64,000 bases of DNA from NCBI RefSeq assembly GCF_003590645.1, contig NZ_CP031834.1, forward strand, positions 2,604,501 to 2,668,500. The letters run 5' to 3'. Under the pieces are notes generated by a model. The model was given only the letters and a program-made list of their open reading frames with translations, was not told the DNA's origin and searched no databases. Shown in pieces: positions 1-9,922 of the stretch; the first letter of the stretch is position 1, and each line of letters begins with the position of its first letter. The translations under genes and the position numbers were made by a program. The DNA is from Mesorhizobium sp. DCY119 (GTDB lineage Bacteria; Pseudomonadota; Alphaproteobacteria; Rhizobiales; Rhizobiaceae).

Positions 1-2035
1 GGTGACGAAGGAGGAGCGCGTCGCGCTGCCGCGTCCCTCGATCGACACCGGCATGGGGCTGGAGCGCATGGCCTCGATCCTCCAGGGTGTGGAGAGCGTC
101 TTCGAGACGGACCTGTTCCGCCATCTGATCGACGTCACAGCTTCCGCTCTCGGCCGGGCTCCCGATGCGGACACCGTTGCGTCGTTCCGCGTGATCGCCG
201 ACCATTTGCGCTCGTCCTCTTTCCTCGTCGCTGACGGCGTGCTGCCCTCGAATGAGGGCCGTGGTTATGTGCTGCGGCGCATCATGCGCCGGGCTATGCG
301 CCATGCGCAGTTGCTCGGCGCGAACGAGCCGCTGATGTGGAAGCTGGTGCCGGCGCTGGTGCGCGAGATGGGCCAGGCCTATCCTGAACTCAGCCGCGGT
401 GAGGCGCTGATCACAGAGACGCTGAAACTTGAAGAGACGCGTTTCGGGAAGACGCTCGCACGCGGCCTCGGACTGCTCGCCGACGCGACCGAGACGCTTC
501 ACGAAGGCGATATGCTGGACGGAGAGACGGCGTTCAAGCTCTATGACACCTACGGTTTCCCGCTCGATCTGACGCAGGATGCACTGCGCCAGCGGAACAT
601 CTCGGTGAACCTGGCCGGCTTCACCGAGGCGATGGAGCGGCAGAAGGCCGAGGCGCGCGCCAATTGGGCCGGCTCCGGCGAAGCGGCGACAGAGACCGTC
701 TGGTTCTCCGTCCGCGAAAAGGCGGGGGCGACCGAATTCCTCGGCTACGAGACCGAGCAGGCGGAAGGCATCGTGCTGTCGCTGGTGAAGGATGGAGCGG
801 TCGTGGACGCGGCCAAGGAGGGCGAGCAGGTCGCCGTCATTGTCAACCAGACGCCGTTCTACGGCGAGTCTGGCGGCCAGATGGGCGACACCGGGATTAT
901 CTCCGGTGAAGGCTTTTCGATCGAGGTTTCGGATACGCAGAGGAAGGCCGACGGCCTGTTCGTCCACAACGGCAAGGTGACGAAGGGCGTGGTGAAGACA
1001 GGCGCTGCCGTCGAACTGAAGGTCGACCATGCGCGTCGCTCACGGTTGCGCGCCAACCATTCGGCAACGCATCTCATCCACGAGGCGCTGCGCGAGGTGC
1101 TGGGCACCCATGTTGCGCAGAAAGGCTCTCTGGTTGCGCCCGAGCGGCTGCGCTTCGACATCTCCCATAATAAGCCGATTGCTTTGGAGGAGCTGGAAGA
1201 GGTCGAGCGCATGGCGAACGAAATCGTCGTGCAGAACAGCCCGGTCACCACGCGGCTTATGTCCGTTGACGATGCGATTGCCGAAGGCGCGATGGCGCTG
1301 TTCGGCGAAAAATACGGCGACGAGGTCAGGGTCGTTTCGATGGGTACCGGTGTTTCCGGCGCCAAAGCGAATCGGCCTTATTCGGTAGAGCTCTGCGGTG
1401 GCACGCATGTCAGGTCGACCGGTGACATCGGCCTTGTGCGCATCGTGGCGGACAGTGCGGTCGCTGCCGGCGTGCGCCGCATCGAGGCGCTGACGGGCGA
1501 GGCGGCACGCCGCCATCTCGATGAGCAGGATCGGCGGTTGAAGGCAGCTGCAGCAACCCTCAAAGTCGCGCCGGGCGACGTGCCTGCGCGCGTGGAGGCG
1601 CTGCTGGATGAGCGCAAGAAGTTGGAGCGTGAACTGACCGAAGCGCGCAAGAAGCTCGCCCTTGGCGGTTCCTCAGCCAATGGCGCTGCCGAAGAACGCG
1701 AGATCGTGGCCGGCGTCGGCTTCCTCGGCAAGTCCGTGTCCGGCGTGACGCCGAAGGATCTCAAGCCGCTGGCCGATGCCGGAAAAAGCACGCTGGGTTC
1801 GGGCGTTGTCGTTTTCGTCGGCTCCGGCGATGACGGCAAGGCCAGCGTCGTTGTTGGCGTCACGGATGATCTGACCGCGCGCTTCAGCGCGGTTGATCTG
1901 GTGCGCGTTGCATCTGCCGCACTCGGCGGGCAGGGCGGTGGTGGCCGCGCCGACATGGCTCAGGCCGGTGGCCCGGACGGCAGCAAGGCGTCCGAGGCCA
2001 TCGCAGCCGTCAGGGCAGCACTGGCCGGCACCTGA
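1..2035 (+). CDS. alaS: Alanine-tRNA ligase, C-terminal part (5' end outside window)
   Basis: Charges tRNA-Ala with alanine in the cytoplasm. The 677 visible residues cover the end of the catalytic core ([14 protein letters not shown]), the tRNA-recognition region and the editing domain, with its HSATH motif near base 1057 and CGGTH near 1397, followed by the C-terminal domain ending in the glycine-rich [16 protein letters not shown] stretch. AlaRS is usually about 880-890 aa, so roughly the first 200 residues lie before base 1. The GTG at base 2 is internal sequence, not a start. A strong hairpin terminator follows. Identity is certain from the editing motifs. Confidence 0.98.
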   Translation, partial: VTKEERVALPRPSIDTGMGLERMASILQGVESVFETDLFRHLIDVTASALGRAPDADTVASFRVIADHLRSSSFLVADGVLPSNEGRGYVLRRIMRRAMRHAQLLGANEPLMWKLVPALVREMGQAYPELSRGEALITETLKLEETRFGKTLARGLGLLADATETLHEGDMLDGETAFKLYDTYGFPLDLTQDALRQRNISVNLAGFTEAMERQKAEARANWAGSGEAATETVWFSVREKAGATEFLGYETEQAEGIVLSLVKDGAVVDAAKEGEQVAVIVNQTPFYGESGGQMGDTGIISGEGFSIEVSDTQRKADGLFVHNGKVTKGVVKTGAAVELKVDHARRSRLRANHSATHLIHEALREVLGTHVAQKGSLVAPERLRFDISHNKPIALEELEEVERMANEIVVQNSPVTTRLMSVDDAIAEGAMALFGEKYGDEVRVVSMGTGVSGAKANRPYSVELCGGTHVRSTGDIGLVRIVADSAVAAGVRRIEALTGEAARRHLDEQDRRLKAAAATLKVAPGDVPARVEALLDERKKLERELTEARKKLALGGSSANGAAEEREIVAGVGFLGKSVSGVTPKDLKPLADAGKSTLGSGVVVFVGSGDDGKASVVVGVTDDLTARFSAVDLVRVASAALGGQGGGGRADMAQAGGPDGSKASEAIAAVRAALAGT

Positions 2036-2053
2036 CGCAACTTTCATTCGGAA

Positions 2054-2091
2054 TCAAAAAGGCCCGCGGCAGATGCCGCGGGCCTTTTTGA
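2054..2091. terminator. Bidirectional intrinsic terminator between alaS and icd
   Basis: A GC-rich stem (GGCCCGCGGC / GCCGCGGGCC) with a four-base loop is flanked by A-run and T-run sequence. It therefore works as a rho-independent terminator for both convergent genes, alaS (+) and icd (-). Confidence 0.9.
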
Positions 2092-2140
2092 TTGAGGGTG
2101 GAGCGTACCGGGCGTTTTCACGCCCGTTAAGGTCGAAAGC

Positions 2141-3355
2141 TCAGGCGGCCATTGCCTTCTTGAGGTTCTCGTCGATCTTGTCGAGGAAGCCGGTGGTCGA
2201 AAGCCAGGGCTGGTCGGGACCGATCAGCAGCGAAAGATCCTTGGTCATGTAGCCGGCTTCGACGGTCTGGATGCAGACGCGCTCCAGCGTGTCGGCGAAC
2301 TTCTTCAGTTCCACGTTGTCGTCGAGCTTGGCGCGATGGGCGAGGCCGCGCGTCCAGGCGAAGATCGAGGCGATCGAGTTGGTCGAGGTCTCTTCGCCCT
2401 TCTGGTGCTGGCGATAGTGGCGCGTGACCGTGCCGTGGGCGGCCTCGGCCTCGACGGTCTTGCCATCCGGCGTCATCAGCACCGAGGTCATCAGGCCGAG
2501 CGAGCCGAAGCCTTGTGCGACCGTGTCGGACTGGACGTCGCCGTCATAGTTCTTGCAGGCCCAGACATAGCCGCCCGACCACTTCAGGCTCGAGGCGACC
2601 ATGTCGTCGATCAGGCGGTGTTCGTACCAGATCTTCTTTTCCTTGAACTGCGCCTCGAACTCCTGCTCGTAGACTTCCTGGAAGATGTCCTTGAAGCGGC
2701 CGTCATAGGCCTTGAGGATCGTGTTCTTGGTCGAGAGATAGACCGGATAGCCGCGCAGCAAGCCGTAGTTCAGCGAGGCGCGCGCGAATTCGCGGATCGA
2801 CTCATCCAGATTGTACATGGCCATGGCAACGCCGGAGCCGGGAGCGTCGAACACCTCATGCTCGATCGTCTGGCCGTCTTCGCCGACGAACTTGATCGTG
2901 AGCTTGCCCTTGCCCGGGAACCTGAAATCGGTGGCGCGGTACTGGTCGCCGAAAGCATGACGGCCGACGATGATCGGCTTCGTCCAGCCCGGAACCAGCC
3001 GCGGCACGTTCTTCATGATGATCGGTTCGCGGAAGATGGTGCCGCCCAGGATGTTGCGGATGGTGCCGTTGGGCGACTTCCACATCTTCTTCAGCTTGAA
3101 TTCCTCGACGCGCTGCTCGTCCGGCGTGATCGTAGCGCATTTTACGCCGACGCCGTATTTCTTGATCGCGTTCGCTGCATCGATCGTCACCTGGTCGTCG
3201 GTCGCATCGCGATGCTCCACGCCGAGATCGAAATATTTCAGATCGATGTCGAGATAGGGGTGGATCAGCTTGTCCTTGATGAACTGCCAGATGATGCGGG
3301 TCATCTCGTCGCCATCGAGCTCGACGACCGGATTGTCCACCTTGATTTTCGTCAT
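2141..3355 (-). CDS. icd: NADP-dependent isocitrate dehydrogenase
   Basis: Converts isocitrate to 2-oxoglutarate and CO2 with NADP in the TCA cycle. The 404-aa protein starts [20 protein letters not shown] and belongs to the eukaryote-like homodimeric IDH type common in alphaproteobacteria, whose usual length is about 405 aa. Substrate-loop sequence [14 protein letters not shown] and the nucleotide-binding stretch [12 protein letters not shown] are visible. The reading frame stays open 66 codons further upstream, but the chosen ATG at 3353-3355 is preceded by a purine-rich AGAAAGAGG site and begins exactly where the family begins. It is convergent with alaS. Confidence 0.97.
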   Translation of the reverse strand: MTKIKVDNPVVELDGDEMTRIIWQFIKDKLIHPYLDIDLKYFDLGVEHRDATDDQVTIDAANAIKKYGVGVKCATITPDEQRVEEFKLKKMWKSPNGTIRNILGGTIFREPIIMKNVPRLVPGWTKPIIVGRHAFGDQYRATDFRFPGKGKLTIKFVGEDGQTIEHEVFDAPGSGVAMAMYNLDESIREFARASLNYGLLRGYPVYLSTKNTILKAYDGRFKDIFQEVYEQEFEAQFKEKKIWYEHRLIDDMVASSLKWSGGYVWACKNYDGDVQSDTVAQGFGSLGLMTSVLMTPDGKTVEAEAAHGTVTRHYRQHQKGEETSTNSIASIFAWTRGLAHRAKLDDNVELKKFADTLERVCIQTVEAGYMTKDLSLLIGPDQPWLSTTGFLDKIDENLKKAMAA

Positions 3356-3609
3356 TGAGAAATGCCTCTTTCTGGGAGAGGAACAGAGTTGTTCCAAGGG
3401 CTTCGCGAAGGGTTGCGGCCCGTATAGCAAAGCACCGTTGGCTGCGCAAACGCTACATCGGGAAACGTTCGCTCGTTTGCCAATGATGTCAAAAGCCACC
3501 ATCATTGGGTCAAGATGTTCGGCTGAAAACGGTTTGCGCGCCGTCCCTTGCAAGGTTTCGTTTCACTGAAAACTGTGCGAGAGAGGCCGAAAACAAACCG
3601 GTTTCAGAT

Positions 3610-4467
3610 ATGGCAGGCACTGATCGCGAAAAACCACTGATTGCCGAAGGCCCGGCGATCATTCTTGTCGAGCCGCAGCTCGGCGAGAATATCGGCATGG
3701 TCGCGCGCGCCATGGCAAATTTTGGCCTGTCCGAACTGCGGCTGGTCAAGCCGCGCGATGGCTGGCCAAGCGAAAAGGCGCGGGCGGCCGCAAGCAAGGC
3801 TGACCATGTGATCGACGGCGTCGTCGTCTTCGACGATCTGGAATCGGCGGTCGCCGACCTCAATTTCCTGTTTGCCACCACCGCGCGGGAACGTGACGGC
3901 TTCAAGCATGTGCGCGGACCGGTGGAAGCAGGCAGGATGCTGCGCAGCCGCTTCGTTGCGGGCGAGCGCACCGGCATACTCTTCGGACGCGAACGCTTCG
4001 GCCTGTCCAACGAAGAAGTGGCTATGGCCGACGAGATCGTGACCTTTCCGGTCAATCCGGCCTTTGCCTCGCTGAACATCGCGCAGGCCGTGTTGCTGAT
4101 GTCTTATGAGTGGATGAAATCGGGCCTCGAGGATCTTGATGCGACGCCATTCACAAGCCCGGCACAGACGCCGGCCAGCAAGACCCATCTGAACGGCATG
4201 CTCGGCCATCTGGAAGCAGCGCTTGATGCGCGCGGGTACTTCCGGCCGCTGGCCAAGAAGCCGAAGATGCTGGACAATATGCGCGCCGTGTTCACGCGCG
4301 CCGCCTTCACGCTGGAAGAGATCAAGCTGTTGCGCGGGGTCATTTCCTCGCTCGATTATTTCTCGCCGAAGGTGCCGCGGGGCTCAGGCTACCCTGAGCG
4401 CAAGGCCGAGGCCGATCGCGCCACGCATCCCGCAACGCAGAAGGTAGAAAAGGCGCGTGATGACTGA
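3610..4467 (+). CDS. trmJ: RNA methyltransferase, TrmJ/SpoU family (probable tRNA Cm32/Um32)
   Basis: A SPOUT-fold methyltransferase that probably 2'-O-methylates position 32 of tRNAs with S-adenosylmethionine. The protein is 285 aa from the ATG at 3610. Motif 1 ([20 protein letters not shown]) lies near the N-terminus, and the trefoil-knot motifs are [12 protein letters not shown] and [16 protein letters not shown]. The frame is open to an earlier possible start at 3505, but that extension has no family-like sequence. The stop overlaps the start of murI by 8 bases, which suggests translational coupling. The family is sure; the exact position modified is inferred. Confidence 0.85.
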   Translation: MAGTDREKPLIAEGPAIILVEPQLGENIGMVARAMANFGLSELRLVKPRDGWPSEKARAAASKADHVIDGVVVFDDLESAVADLNFLFATTARERDGFKHVRGPVEAGRMLRSRFVAGERTGILFGRERFGLSNEEVAMADEIVTFPVNPAFASLNIAQAVLLMSYEWMKSGLEDLDATPFTSPAQTPASKTHLNGMLGHLEAALDARGYFRPLAKKPKMLDNMRAVFTRAAFTLEEIKLLRGVISSLDYFSPKVPRGSGYPERKAEADRATHPATQKVEKARDD

Positions 4468-5248
4468 TCGCCCGGTGCTGATGTTCGATTCGGGTATCGG
4501 CGGGCTGACGGTGCTGCGCGAGGCGCGCGTGCTGATGCCGGATCGGCGTTTCGTCTATGTCGCTGACGATGCCGGCTTTCCCTACGGCGAGTGGGAGGAG
4601 GAGGCGCTCAAGCGACGGATCGTCGAGCTGTTCGGCCGCCTCATCGAGGAGCATCGGCCCGAGATCGCCGTCATCGCCTGCAACACGGCTTCCACGCTGG
4701 TGATGGCGGAGTTGCGTGCCGCCTATCCGCAGACGCCGTTTGTCGGCACGGTTCCGGCGATAAAGCCGGCGGCCGAGCGCACGCGCTCCGGTTTCGTCTC
4801 GGTGCTGGCGACGCCGGGCACGGTCAAGCGCGCCTACACGCGCGACCTGATCCAGTCATTCGCGGCGCAGTGCCATGTACGCCTCGTCGGCAGCCAGAAC
4901 CTGGCACGCATGGCCGAGGCGCATATTCGCGGCGAGGCGATGGACGACGCGGCGATCCGTGCCGAAATAGAACCCTGCTTCGTGGAGGAAGACGGCAAGC
5001 GCACTGACATCGTCGTGCTTGCCTGCACGCACTATCCGTTTCTGGCGAATGTTTTCCGGCGGCTGGCGCCCTGGCCGGTCGACTGGCTCGATCCGGCCGA
5101 AGCGATCGCGCGCCGGGCGCTGTCGCTGCTCAACGGGACATCAAGCAACGCTGTCGAGCACGAACCGGACTGCGCCATCTTCACCTCGGCGAAGCCGGAT
5201 TTTCCGACCCGCCGGCTGATGCAGGGTTTTGGGCTTAAGCCGGTCTGA
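4460..5248 (+). CDS. murI: Glutamate racemase
   Basis: Interconverts L- and D-glutamate in the cytoplasm to supply D-Glu for peptidoglycan. The 262-aa protein has the N-terminal [14 protein letters not shown] motif and both catalytic cysteines in their usual settings, [10 protein letters not shown] and [10 protein letters not shown]. The ATG at 4460 is preferred over an adjacent GTG at 4457. The gene overlaps the preceding methyltransferase by 8 bases, and its 3' end overlaps that of the convergent FTR1 gene by 14 bases. No terminator lies between them. Confidence 0.96.
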   Translation: MTDRPVLMFDSGIGGLTVLREARVLMPDRRFVYVADDAGFPYGEWEEEALKRRIVELFGRLIEEHRPEIAVIACNTASTLVMAELRAAYPQTPFVGTVPAIKPAAERTRSGFVSVLATPGTVKRAYTRDLIQSFAAQCHVRLVGSQNLARMAEAHIRGEAMDDAAIRAEIEPCFVEEDGKRTDIVVLACTHYPFLANVFRRLAPWPVDWLDPAEAIARRALSLLNGTSSNAVEHEPDCAIFTSAKPDFPTRRLMQGFGLKPV

Positions 5249-6065
5249 CCGAGGCTTCCCGGTGCATGCGCCGCACCAAACCGGATGCGGCGAGGATGAT
5301 CGCAAGCGTTGCGACATAGGCGACGATCTGGATACCTTCGGGACGGGCAACGTAGCCGACCAGAATATGCAGCAGGAAACCGACAGGGTTGGTTTGCGGC
5401 AGAATGGCTGACGTGTTCCATATGTCGTAGCCGAGCGGCGGCAGAACGCCTGCCTGCACGAGGAAGGCCGCAGCCTGCGCCGCCAGACCGGCGGCAATGA
5501 GCAGAAGGATGGCGCCCGTTACCTTGAAGACATGCTTCAAGGGAATGCGAAGTAGCCCGCCGTAGAACAACGCCCCTACGAGTGCGGCTGCCACCACGCC
5601 CAGCGCCCCGCCTTGCAGCATCGACCTGGCGTCGAGTTCTCCGTCAATGGCAATGCCATAGAGGAAGAGCACTGTTTCGGAACCTTCTCTCAGGACGGCA
5701 ACGGCGCAGATGAGGGCGAGCGCTGAGAGCGGACGCAGCCCTTCGCGGACATCCTGGCCGACGGACTTACTTTCGCTGGCCAGCTCCGCGCCATGGGTGC
5801 TCATCCATATCTGGTGCCAGCCGAGCATGACGACTGCGAGAAGCAGAACGACAGCGTTGAAGATCTCGGTGCCGTTGCCTTCGAACATGTCGGCAAGCCG
5901 GCCTGCAAACAGGGCCAGCAGTGCGGCCCCGGCGAGACCGGCAACTATTCCCGTTGCTACCCAACGGGTGCGACCGGCGATGCCGGCACTGGCGGCAAGC
6001 ACGATTGCAACGATCAACGCTGCTTCCAGCGTCTCGCGAAAAACGATGATGAAGGTGGAGATCAT
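5235..6065 (-). CDS. FTR1-family iron permease
   Basis: An inner-membrane permease that takes up ferrous iron, probably coupled to oxidation by a periplasmic partner. The 276-aa protein has about seven hydrophobic segments and the two diagnostic REXXE iron motifs: RETLE in the first helix (near residue 10) and REGSE near residue 125. It starts 3 bases after the stop of the cupredoxin gene, so the two form one operon. It corresponds to FtrC/EfeU-type permeases. Other components of the Brucella-type FtrABCD system (P19 protein, ferredoxin-like FtrD) are not adjacent. Confidence 0.9.
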   Translation of the reverse strand: MISTFIIVFRETLEAALIVAIVLAASAGIAGRTRWVATGIVAGLAGAALLALFAGRLADMFEGNGTEIFNAVVLLLAVVMLGWHQIWMSTHGAELASESKSVGQDVREGLRPLSALALICAVAVLREGSETVLFLYGIAIDGELDARSMLQGGALGVVAAALVGALFYGGLLRIPLKHVFKVTGAILLLIAAGLAAQAAAFLVQAGVLPPLGYDIWNTSAILPQTNPVGFLLHILVGYVARPEGIQIVAYVATLAIILAASGLVRRMHREASVRPA

Positions 6066-6068
6066 GGC

Positions 6069-6416
6069 TTATTCGGCAAACATGTTGCCGAGGGCCGTGT
6101 CTTCATGGCGCTCGCCGAAGAAGCCATAGGAGCCTGCCGTCAGCGGGCCGACATGGAATGTCGCCTGCTTGCCGCCCTGGATGACCTTTTCGACGTGGAA
6201 ATCCTGGCTCTCGAACTCCTCGGCCGTCGGATCGGCGTTCACCACGACAAGGTCGAATTCCGCACCCGCCGGCACTTTCAGCGTCGCGGGCGTGAAACGA
6301 TGGTCCTTGATCGTAATGGTGAAGGATTGCTGATCGGTTGCGGCGGAAGCGTTTGCGGCTAACGAGACAAGGGCAGTGGCGCCCAGGGATAGGGCAAGCA
6401 AACGAGAAAGCTTCAT
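6069..6416 (-). CDS. Periplasmic cupredoxin-like protein of the FTR1 iron system
   Basis: A 115-aa secreted protein with a Sec signal peptide (MKLSRLLALSLGATALVSLAANASA) followed by a small cupredoxin fold (FTITIKDHRFTPATLKVPAG, ending GSYGFFGERHEDTALGNMFAE). It is probably the periplasmic copper or iron-binding partner of the permease encoded 3 bases downstream, comparable to FtrB or the N-terminal domain of EfeO. A strong ribosome site GGAGGG precedes the ATG. A promoter and a candidate iron-responsive box lie upstream (6483-6553). The exact redox role is inferred from the family. Confidence 0.82.
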   Translation of the reverse strand: MKLSRLLALSLGATALVSLAANASAATDQQSFTITIKDHRFTPATLKVPAGAEFDLVVVNADPTAEEFESQDFHVEKVIQGGKQATFHVGPLTAGSYGFFGERHEDTALGNMFAE

Positions 6417-6482
6417 ATCGGGGTCCCTCCAGGACCACTCGGGCAGCGCAGGACGAGGGGAAGGCGGTTGCCGAGGGATGGC

Positions 6483-6510
6483 AGAATATAAAGGTGATGT
6501 ACGCCGTCAA
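6483..6510 (-). promoter_or_regulatory. Predicted promoter of the FTR1 iron operon
   Basis: On the minus strand a -35 element TTGACG (complement of 6505-6510) and a -10-like TATTCT (complement of 6483-6488) are spaced 16 bases apart, about 65 bases before the cupredoxin start codon. The elements were matched by eye. Confidence 0.5.
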
Positions 6511-6538
6511 GTATAGCGCGGATCACTTCTCGTTGAAG

Positions 6539-6553
6539 TTAGAATGATTCCAA
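6539..6553. promoter_or_regulatory. Candidate Irr-type iron control element (ICE box)
   Basis: The sequence TTAGAATGATTCCAA is a 15-base hyphenated palindrome with one mismatch to the pattern TTAGAA-N3-TTCTAA described for Irr-regulated genes in Rhizobiales. It lies 28 bases upstream of the predicted -35 of the ferrous-iron operon. An upstream position suggests activation rather than blockage, which is inference. Confidence 0.5.
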
Positions 6554-6653
6554 TGTGTTAGGCCGGGCATGCAGAGCATGGGCATGGAAAACCATGGGAA
6601 CCACCGCATTGAGGTGGCGTTATCCGACATCAATCCTCAAGGGAGATATCGAG

Positions 6654-6836
6654 ATGCCAGCAACATCGAAAGCCCAGCAGATGGCAGCGGGCGCCGCCCT
6701 TTCGGCCAAACGCGGCGAAACGAAGAAGAGCGAGCTCAAAGGCGCATCGAAAGAGATGTATGAATCCATGAGCGAAAAGCAGCTCGAAGACTTCGCGGAA
6801 ACGAAGCGAAAGGGCCTGCCGGAAAAGAAGAAATAA
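6654..6836 (+). CDS. DUF3008 family small protein
   Basis: A 60-aa, lysine-rich soluble protein, MPATSKAQQMAAGAALSAKRGE..., ending GLPEKKK. This matches the short DUF3008 family found in many alphaproteobacteria, whose function is unknown. The ATG at 6654 is preceded by an AAGGGAGAT ribosome site. The frame is open further upstream, but that part does not look like protein. It is a stand-alone gene between the iron operon and the convergent oxidoreductase. Its charge and its predicted helix recall small stress-related proteins, but no role can be assigned. Confidence 0.8.
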   Translation: MPATSKAQQMAAGAALSAKRGETKKSELKGASKEMYESMSEKQLEDFAETKRKGLPEKKK

Positions 6837-6856
6837 TCCGACAGGCTGTGATCTGA

Positions 6857-7495
6857 TCAGTAACCGACGGTGAAGCGCTTGCCGGTATGCTTGGCCGTTT
6901 CAGCCTCGTCGACCAGAACGACGGCGAGATCTTCAACCGAAATCTTGCTTTCGTTGTTGGCGTCGAAAACCGGCTGATCGCCGCCATAGCGGAATTTTCC
7001 GGTGCGTTCGCCGGGCGAAAGGACGAAGGCCGGTGACAGGAACGACCACTCCAGCCCGGTTTCGCTGCGTAGGGCCTTGAGCGAGTCTCGGGCAGCGAGT
7101 GCGCCGTCCTTGTAGGCCGCCGGGAAGTCGGGCGAGTCGACGAACTGGCTGCCATCGGGTGCGAGCAGGCTGCCTGCGCCGCCTACCACGATCACGCGGA
7201 CCTTTGCGGCTTTTGCCGCATCGACAATCGCCTTAGAGCCATTCAGATGTTTGTTGTAGATGTCGGGGTCACCCCAGCCGCCGTTGAAGGCGGAAATCAC
7301 AACATCCTGACCGATGATTGCCTGCGCGAGCGCTTTGGTGTCGGTCACGTCAACCTGCTTTGCGGTGACGCCGGCAAGCTTTTCCACCTTGTCCGGATTG
7401 CGCACGAGCGCCGTTACCGTGTGGCTGCGCGATGAAGCTTCCTTGAGAACGGCCTTGCCGACGAAGCCGGAGGCGCCGATGAGTGCGATCTTCAT
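6857..7495 (-). CDS. NAD(P)-dependent oxidoreductase, atypical SDR (NmrA/YwnB-like)
   Basis: A 212-aa Rossmann-fold protein with the nucleotide-binding motif GASGFVGKAVL at the N-terminus and a short C-terminal domain ending HTGKRFTVGY. It resembles the NmrA/azoreductase-like group of NAD(P)H-binding reductases that act on quinones or other electrophiles. The substrate is not known. It is divergent from an HxlR-family regulator, an arrangement in which the regulator often senses quinones or electrophiles and controls the reductase. The specific function is inferred only. Confidence 0.8.
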   Translation of the reverse strand: MKIALIGASGFVGKAVLKEASSRSHTVTALVRNPDKVEKLAGVTAKQVDVTDTKALAQAIIGQDVVISAFNGGWGDPDIYNKHLNGSKAIVDAAKAAKVRVIVVGGAGSLLAPDGSQFVDSPDFPAAYKDGALAARDSLKALRSETGLEWSFLSPAFVLSPGERTGKFRYGGDQPVFDANNESKISVEDLAVVLVDEAETAKHTGKRFTVGY

Positions 7496-7546
7496 GATTT
7501 TCCTTTCCGCCCACTCTCACCGGATTGGCAAAGGCGGGTATGATCT

Positions 7547-7569
7547 GTAATCAGGTTACCAACGATAAC
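7547..7569. promoter_or_regulatory. Overlapping inverted repeats, candidate HxlR operator
   Basis: In the divergent promoter region, GTAA-N5-TTAC (7547-7559) overlaps GTTA-N7-TAAC (7555-7569). HxlR/YodB-type regulators bind short dyads of this kind between themselves and a divergent reductase. No footprint is known here. Confidence 0.35.
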
Positions 7570-7639
7570 TATATAGCTTTGATCGCAAGGCAGGAAAAGA
7601 ACGCATGATTTGGTGCCCAGGTTACATGGAGAGAACCAC

Positions 7640-8053
7640 GTGAATGCCCGCACTCAGACGAAGGAGCGCGTACCGTTGCTGCAGGCTCATCCCGGTTTCG
7701 ACCGCGACGAGCGCGGCAGCTGCCCCATGCGCGATGTGCTGGACCGTATCGGAGACAGCTGGAGCCTGCTCGTCATCATCAATCTTCAGGAACGCCCGGT
7801 GCGCTTCAATGCGCTGAAGCGTTCGATCGAAGGCATATCGCAGCGCATGCTGACGGTGACATTGCGCTCGCTGGAGCGCGACGGCCTTGTTCGACGCACG
7901 GTCAAGCCGACGACGCCGCCGGAGGTGGAATATGCGCTGACCGAGGTTGGACAGTCGATTGCGGTGCCGATTGGCGCGCTTGGGCTTTGGGCAGCGCAAA
8001 ATCGGCATCTTCTGGTGCAGGCAAGGGCAAGATTCGACGCCGAAAACGTCTGA
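7640..8053 (+). CDS. HxlR family winged-helix transcriptional regulator
   Basis: A 137-aa DNA-binding protein of the HxlR/DUF24 family. The core is CPMRDVLDRIGDSWSLLVIINL, then the recognition region FNALKRSIEGISQRMLTVTLRSLERDGLVRRTV, and the wing PPEVEYALTEVG. The single N-terminal cysteine in the core is the residue that senses electrophiles in related regulators. The GTG at 7640 is chosen because GGAGAG lies six bases upstream. The gene is divergent from the NmrA-like reductase, which is its likely target. Confidence 0.88.
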   Translation: MNARTQTKERVPLLQAHPGFDRDERGSCPMRDVLDRIGDSWSLLVIINLQERPVRFNALKRSIEGISQRMLTVTLRSLERDGLVRRTVKPTTPPEVEYALTEVGQSIAVPIGALGLWAAQNRHLLVQARARFDAENV

Positions 8054-8094
8054 CGCGTTGACTTCTGGGAAAACTTCGCCTAATCACCCGCCAG

Positions 8095-8124
8095 CACCGG
8101 GCCGCAACGCCCGGTGTTGACTTT
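8095..8124 (+). terminator. Weak intrinsic terminator after the HxlR gene
   Basis: A CACCGGG / CCCGGTG stem with an eight-base loop is followed by TTGACTTTT, a poor T-run. It lies about 40 bases after the stop codon. Confidence 0.4.
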
Positions 8125-8313
8125 TATGCCGCAAGGTTGGGCTTTTAGCCTCTGGTGAATTTCCCCGCCCTGCATATTGACGTGTCCCGTGGATTTTTCC
8201 GGCAAGCTTAGCGGGAATATCCTGTCAGGTCTCGAAAACGGAGGCCAGAGGAGGGCGCGTTTCCTTCACTCGAAACACGAGGTTTCGGGTGCATCATTTT
8301 GAAAGGGAATGCG

Positions 8314-8931
8314 ATGAGCAAGCGCGAATCCGCAAAGTACAAGATCGACCGCCGTCTCGGCGAAAATATCTGGGGCCGTCCGAAGTCCCCGGTCAATAAG
8401 CGCGAATATGGTCCCGGCCAGCACGGCCAGCGCCGCAAGGGCAAGCTCTCGGACTTCGGTCTGCAGCTGCGCGCCAAGCAGAAGCTGAAGGGCCACTATG
8501 GCGACATTTCGGAAAAGCAGTTCCGCAAGACCTATGAGGAAGCGAACCGCCGCAAGGGCGATACGCCGGAAAACCTGATCGGTCTTCTCGAGTCGCGTCT
8601 CGACGCGGTCGTCTACCGTGCGAAGTTCGTTCCGACGATTTTCGCTGCGCGCCAGTTCGTCAACCACGGCCACGTCAACGTCAACGGTCGCCGCGTCAAT
8701 GTCGGCTCGTATCGCTGCAAGGCTGGCGACGTCGTTGAAGTGCGCGAGAAGTCGAAGCAGCTCGTCATCGTGCTGGAATCGGTGCAGCTCGCAGAGCGCG
8801 ACGTTCCGGATTACATCGAAGTCGATCACAACAAGATGGTTGCGACCTTCGCCCGCGTTCCGGGCCTGGCCGACGTTCCGTTCGCCGTCCAGATGGAGCC
8901 GAACCTGGTCGTCGAATTCTATTCGCGCTGA
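8314..8931 (+). CDS. rpsD: 30S ribosomal protein S4
   Basis: A primary 16S rRNA-binding protein of the small ribosomal subunit. The 205-aa length is exactly that of alphaproteobacterial S4. The N-terminal region ([22 protein letters not shown]) and the S4 RNA-binding domain ([34 protein letters not shown]) are clear. The ATG at 8314 is chosen; an in-frame TTG 15 bases upstream would add MKGNA, which is not family sequence. It is a single-gene unit with about 260 bases of leader and a strong terminator, and it stands apart from the ribosomal protein operons, as usual in Rhizobiales. Confidence 0.98.
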   Translation: MSKRESAKYKIDRRLGENIWGRPKSPVNKREYGPGQHGQRRKGKLSDFGLQLRAKQKLKGHYGDISEKQFRKTYEEANRRKGDTPENLIGLLESRLDAVVYRAKFVPTIFAARQFVNHGHVNVNGRRVNVGSYRCKAGDVVEVREKSKQLVIVLESVQLAERDVPDYIEVDHNKMVATFARVPGLADVPFAVQMEPNLVVEFYSR

Positions 8932-8956
8932 TTTCGGTTCGATTTACTCGAATTTG

Positions 8957-8989
8957 CGAAAAGGCCGCCTTCGGGCGGCCTTTTCTTTA
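8957..8989 (+). terminator. Intrinsic terminator of rpsD
   Basis: A perfect AAAAGGCCGCC / GGGCGGCCTTTT hairpin with a three-base loop and a T-rich tail lies about 25 bases after the rpsD stop codon. Confidence 0.92.
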
Positions 8990-9043
8990 TCCGCCTGGTC
9001 CTTTAATCCGGTCTGAACTGTAAAAGCTGCGGAAGCCATCGCC

Positions 9044-9922
9044 ATGAACATGATGCTGGAGCCCATCTCCGATCTCGACGGGGATGCCTGTCACGCCATG
9101 TTCCGCGACACGCCGTCGTCCGTAGAGTTCAACAAGCTGCGTAAACGGCTGCTGCGGCAGACCCGGCAGGCGATAGACGATTTCGCCATGGTCAAACCTG
9201 GCGATCGCTGGCTGGTGGCGCTTTCGGGCGGCAAGGATTCCTACGGGCTGCTTGCCATCCTGCTCGATCTCAAATGGCGCGGTATGCTGCCCGTCGAGCT
9301 GATCGCCTGCAATCTCGATCAGGGCCAGCCTAATTTTCCCAAGCACATTCTGCCGGAATATCTCGATCGCCATGGCATCAAGCATCGCATCGAATATCGC
9401 GACACCTATTCCATCGTCACCGAGAAGCTGAGCGAGGGCAGCACCTACTGCTCGCTGTGTTCGCGGCTTCGGCGCGGGCATCTTTATCGCATAGCCCGCG
9501 AGGAGGGGTGTTCATCACTGGTGCTCGGGCATCACCGCGAAGACATCCTCGAAACCTTCTTCATGAACCTGTTCCATGGCGGTAGGTTGGCTGCGATGCC
9601 GCCGAAATTGTTGAACGACGATGGCGACGTGATGCTGCTGCGGCCGCTCAGCTACTGCGCCGAGACGGATCTCCAGAAATTTTCCGACAGCATGAAGTTC
9701 CCGATCATCCCTTGCGATCTCTGCGGCAGCCAGGAAGGGCTGCAGCGCAATCTGATGAAGGCGATGCTGGACGATATCGAAAAGCGCATGCCGGGGCGCA
9801 AGGACACGATGATCCGCGCACTCGCCAATACACGGCCGAGCCATCTGCTCGACCGCAAGCTTTTCGACTTTGCTGGCTTGGAAGCGACGCAAGGCGCAGG
9901 AGCGCCTTCCGCCGAGGGATAA
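9044..9922 (+). CDS. ttcA: tRNA 2-thiocytidine(32) synthetase
   Basis: Thiolates cytidine 32 in a subset of tRNAs, using ATP and a [4Fe-4S] cluster. The 292-aa protein contains the PP-loop ATPase motif SGGKDS near residue 60 and the cysteine pairs CSLC and CDLC that belong to cluster and sulfur chemistry. [17 protein letters not shown] is typical of the family. It is convergent with the downstream exporter gene, and the two stop codons are immediately adjacent. Confidence 0.95.
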   Translation: MNMMLEPISDLDGDACHAMFRDTPSSVEFNKLRKRLLRQTRQAIDDFAMVKPGDRWLVALSGGKDSYGLLAILLDLKWRGMLPVELIACNLDQGQPNFPKHILPEYLDRHGIKHRIEYRDTYSIVTEKLSEGSTYCSLCSRLRRGHLYRIAREEGCSSLVLGHHREDILETFFMNLFHGGRLAAMPPKLLNDDGDVMLLRPLSYCAETDLQKFSDSMKFPIIPCDLCGSQEGLQRNLMKAMLDDIEKRMPGRKDTMIRALANTRPSHLLDRKLFDFAGLEATQGAGAPSAEG

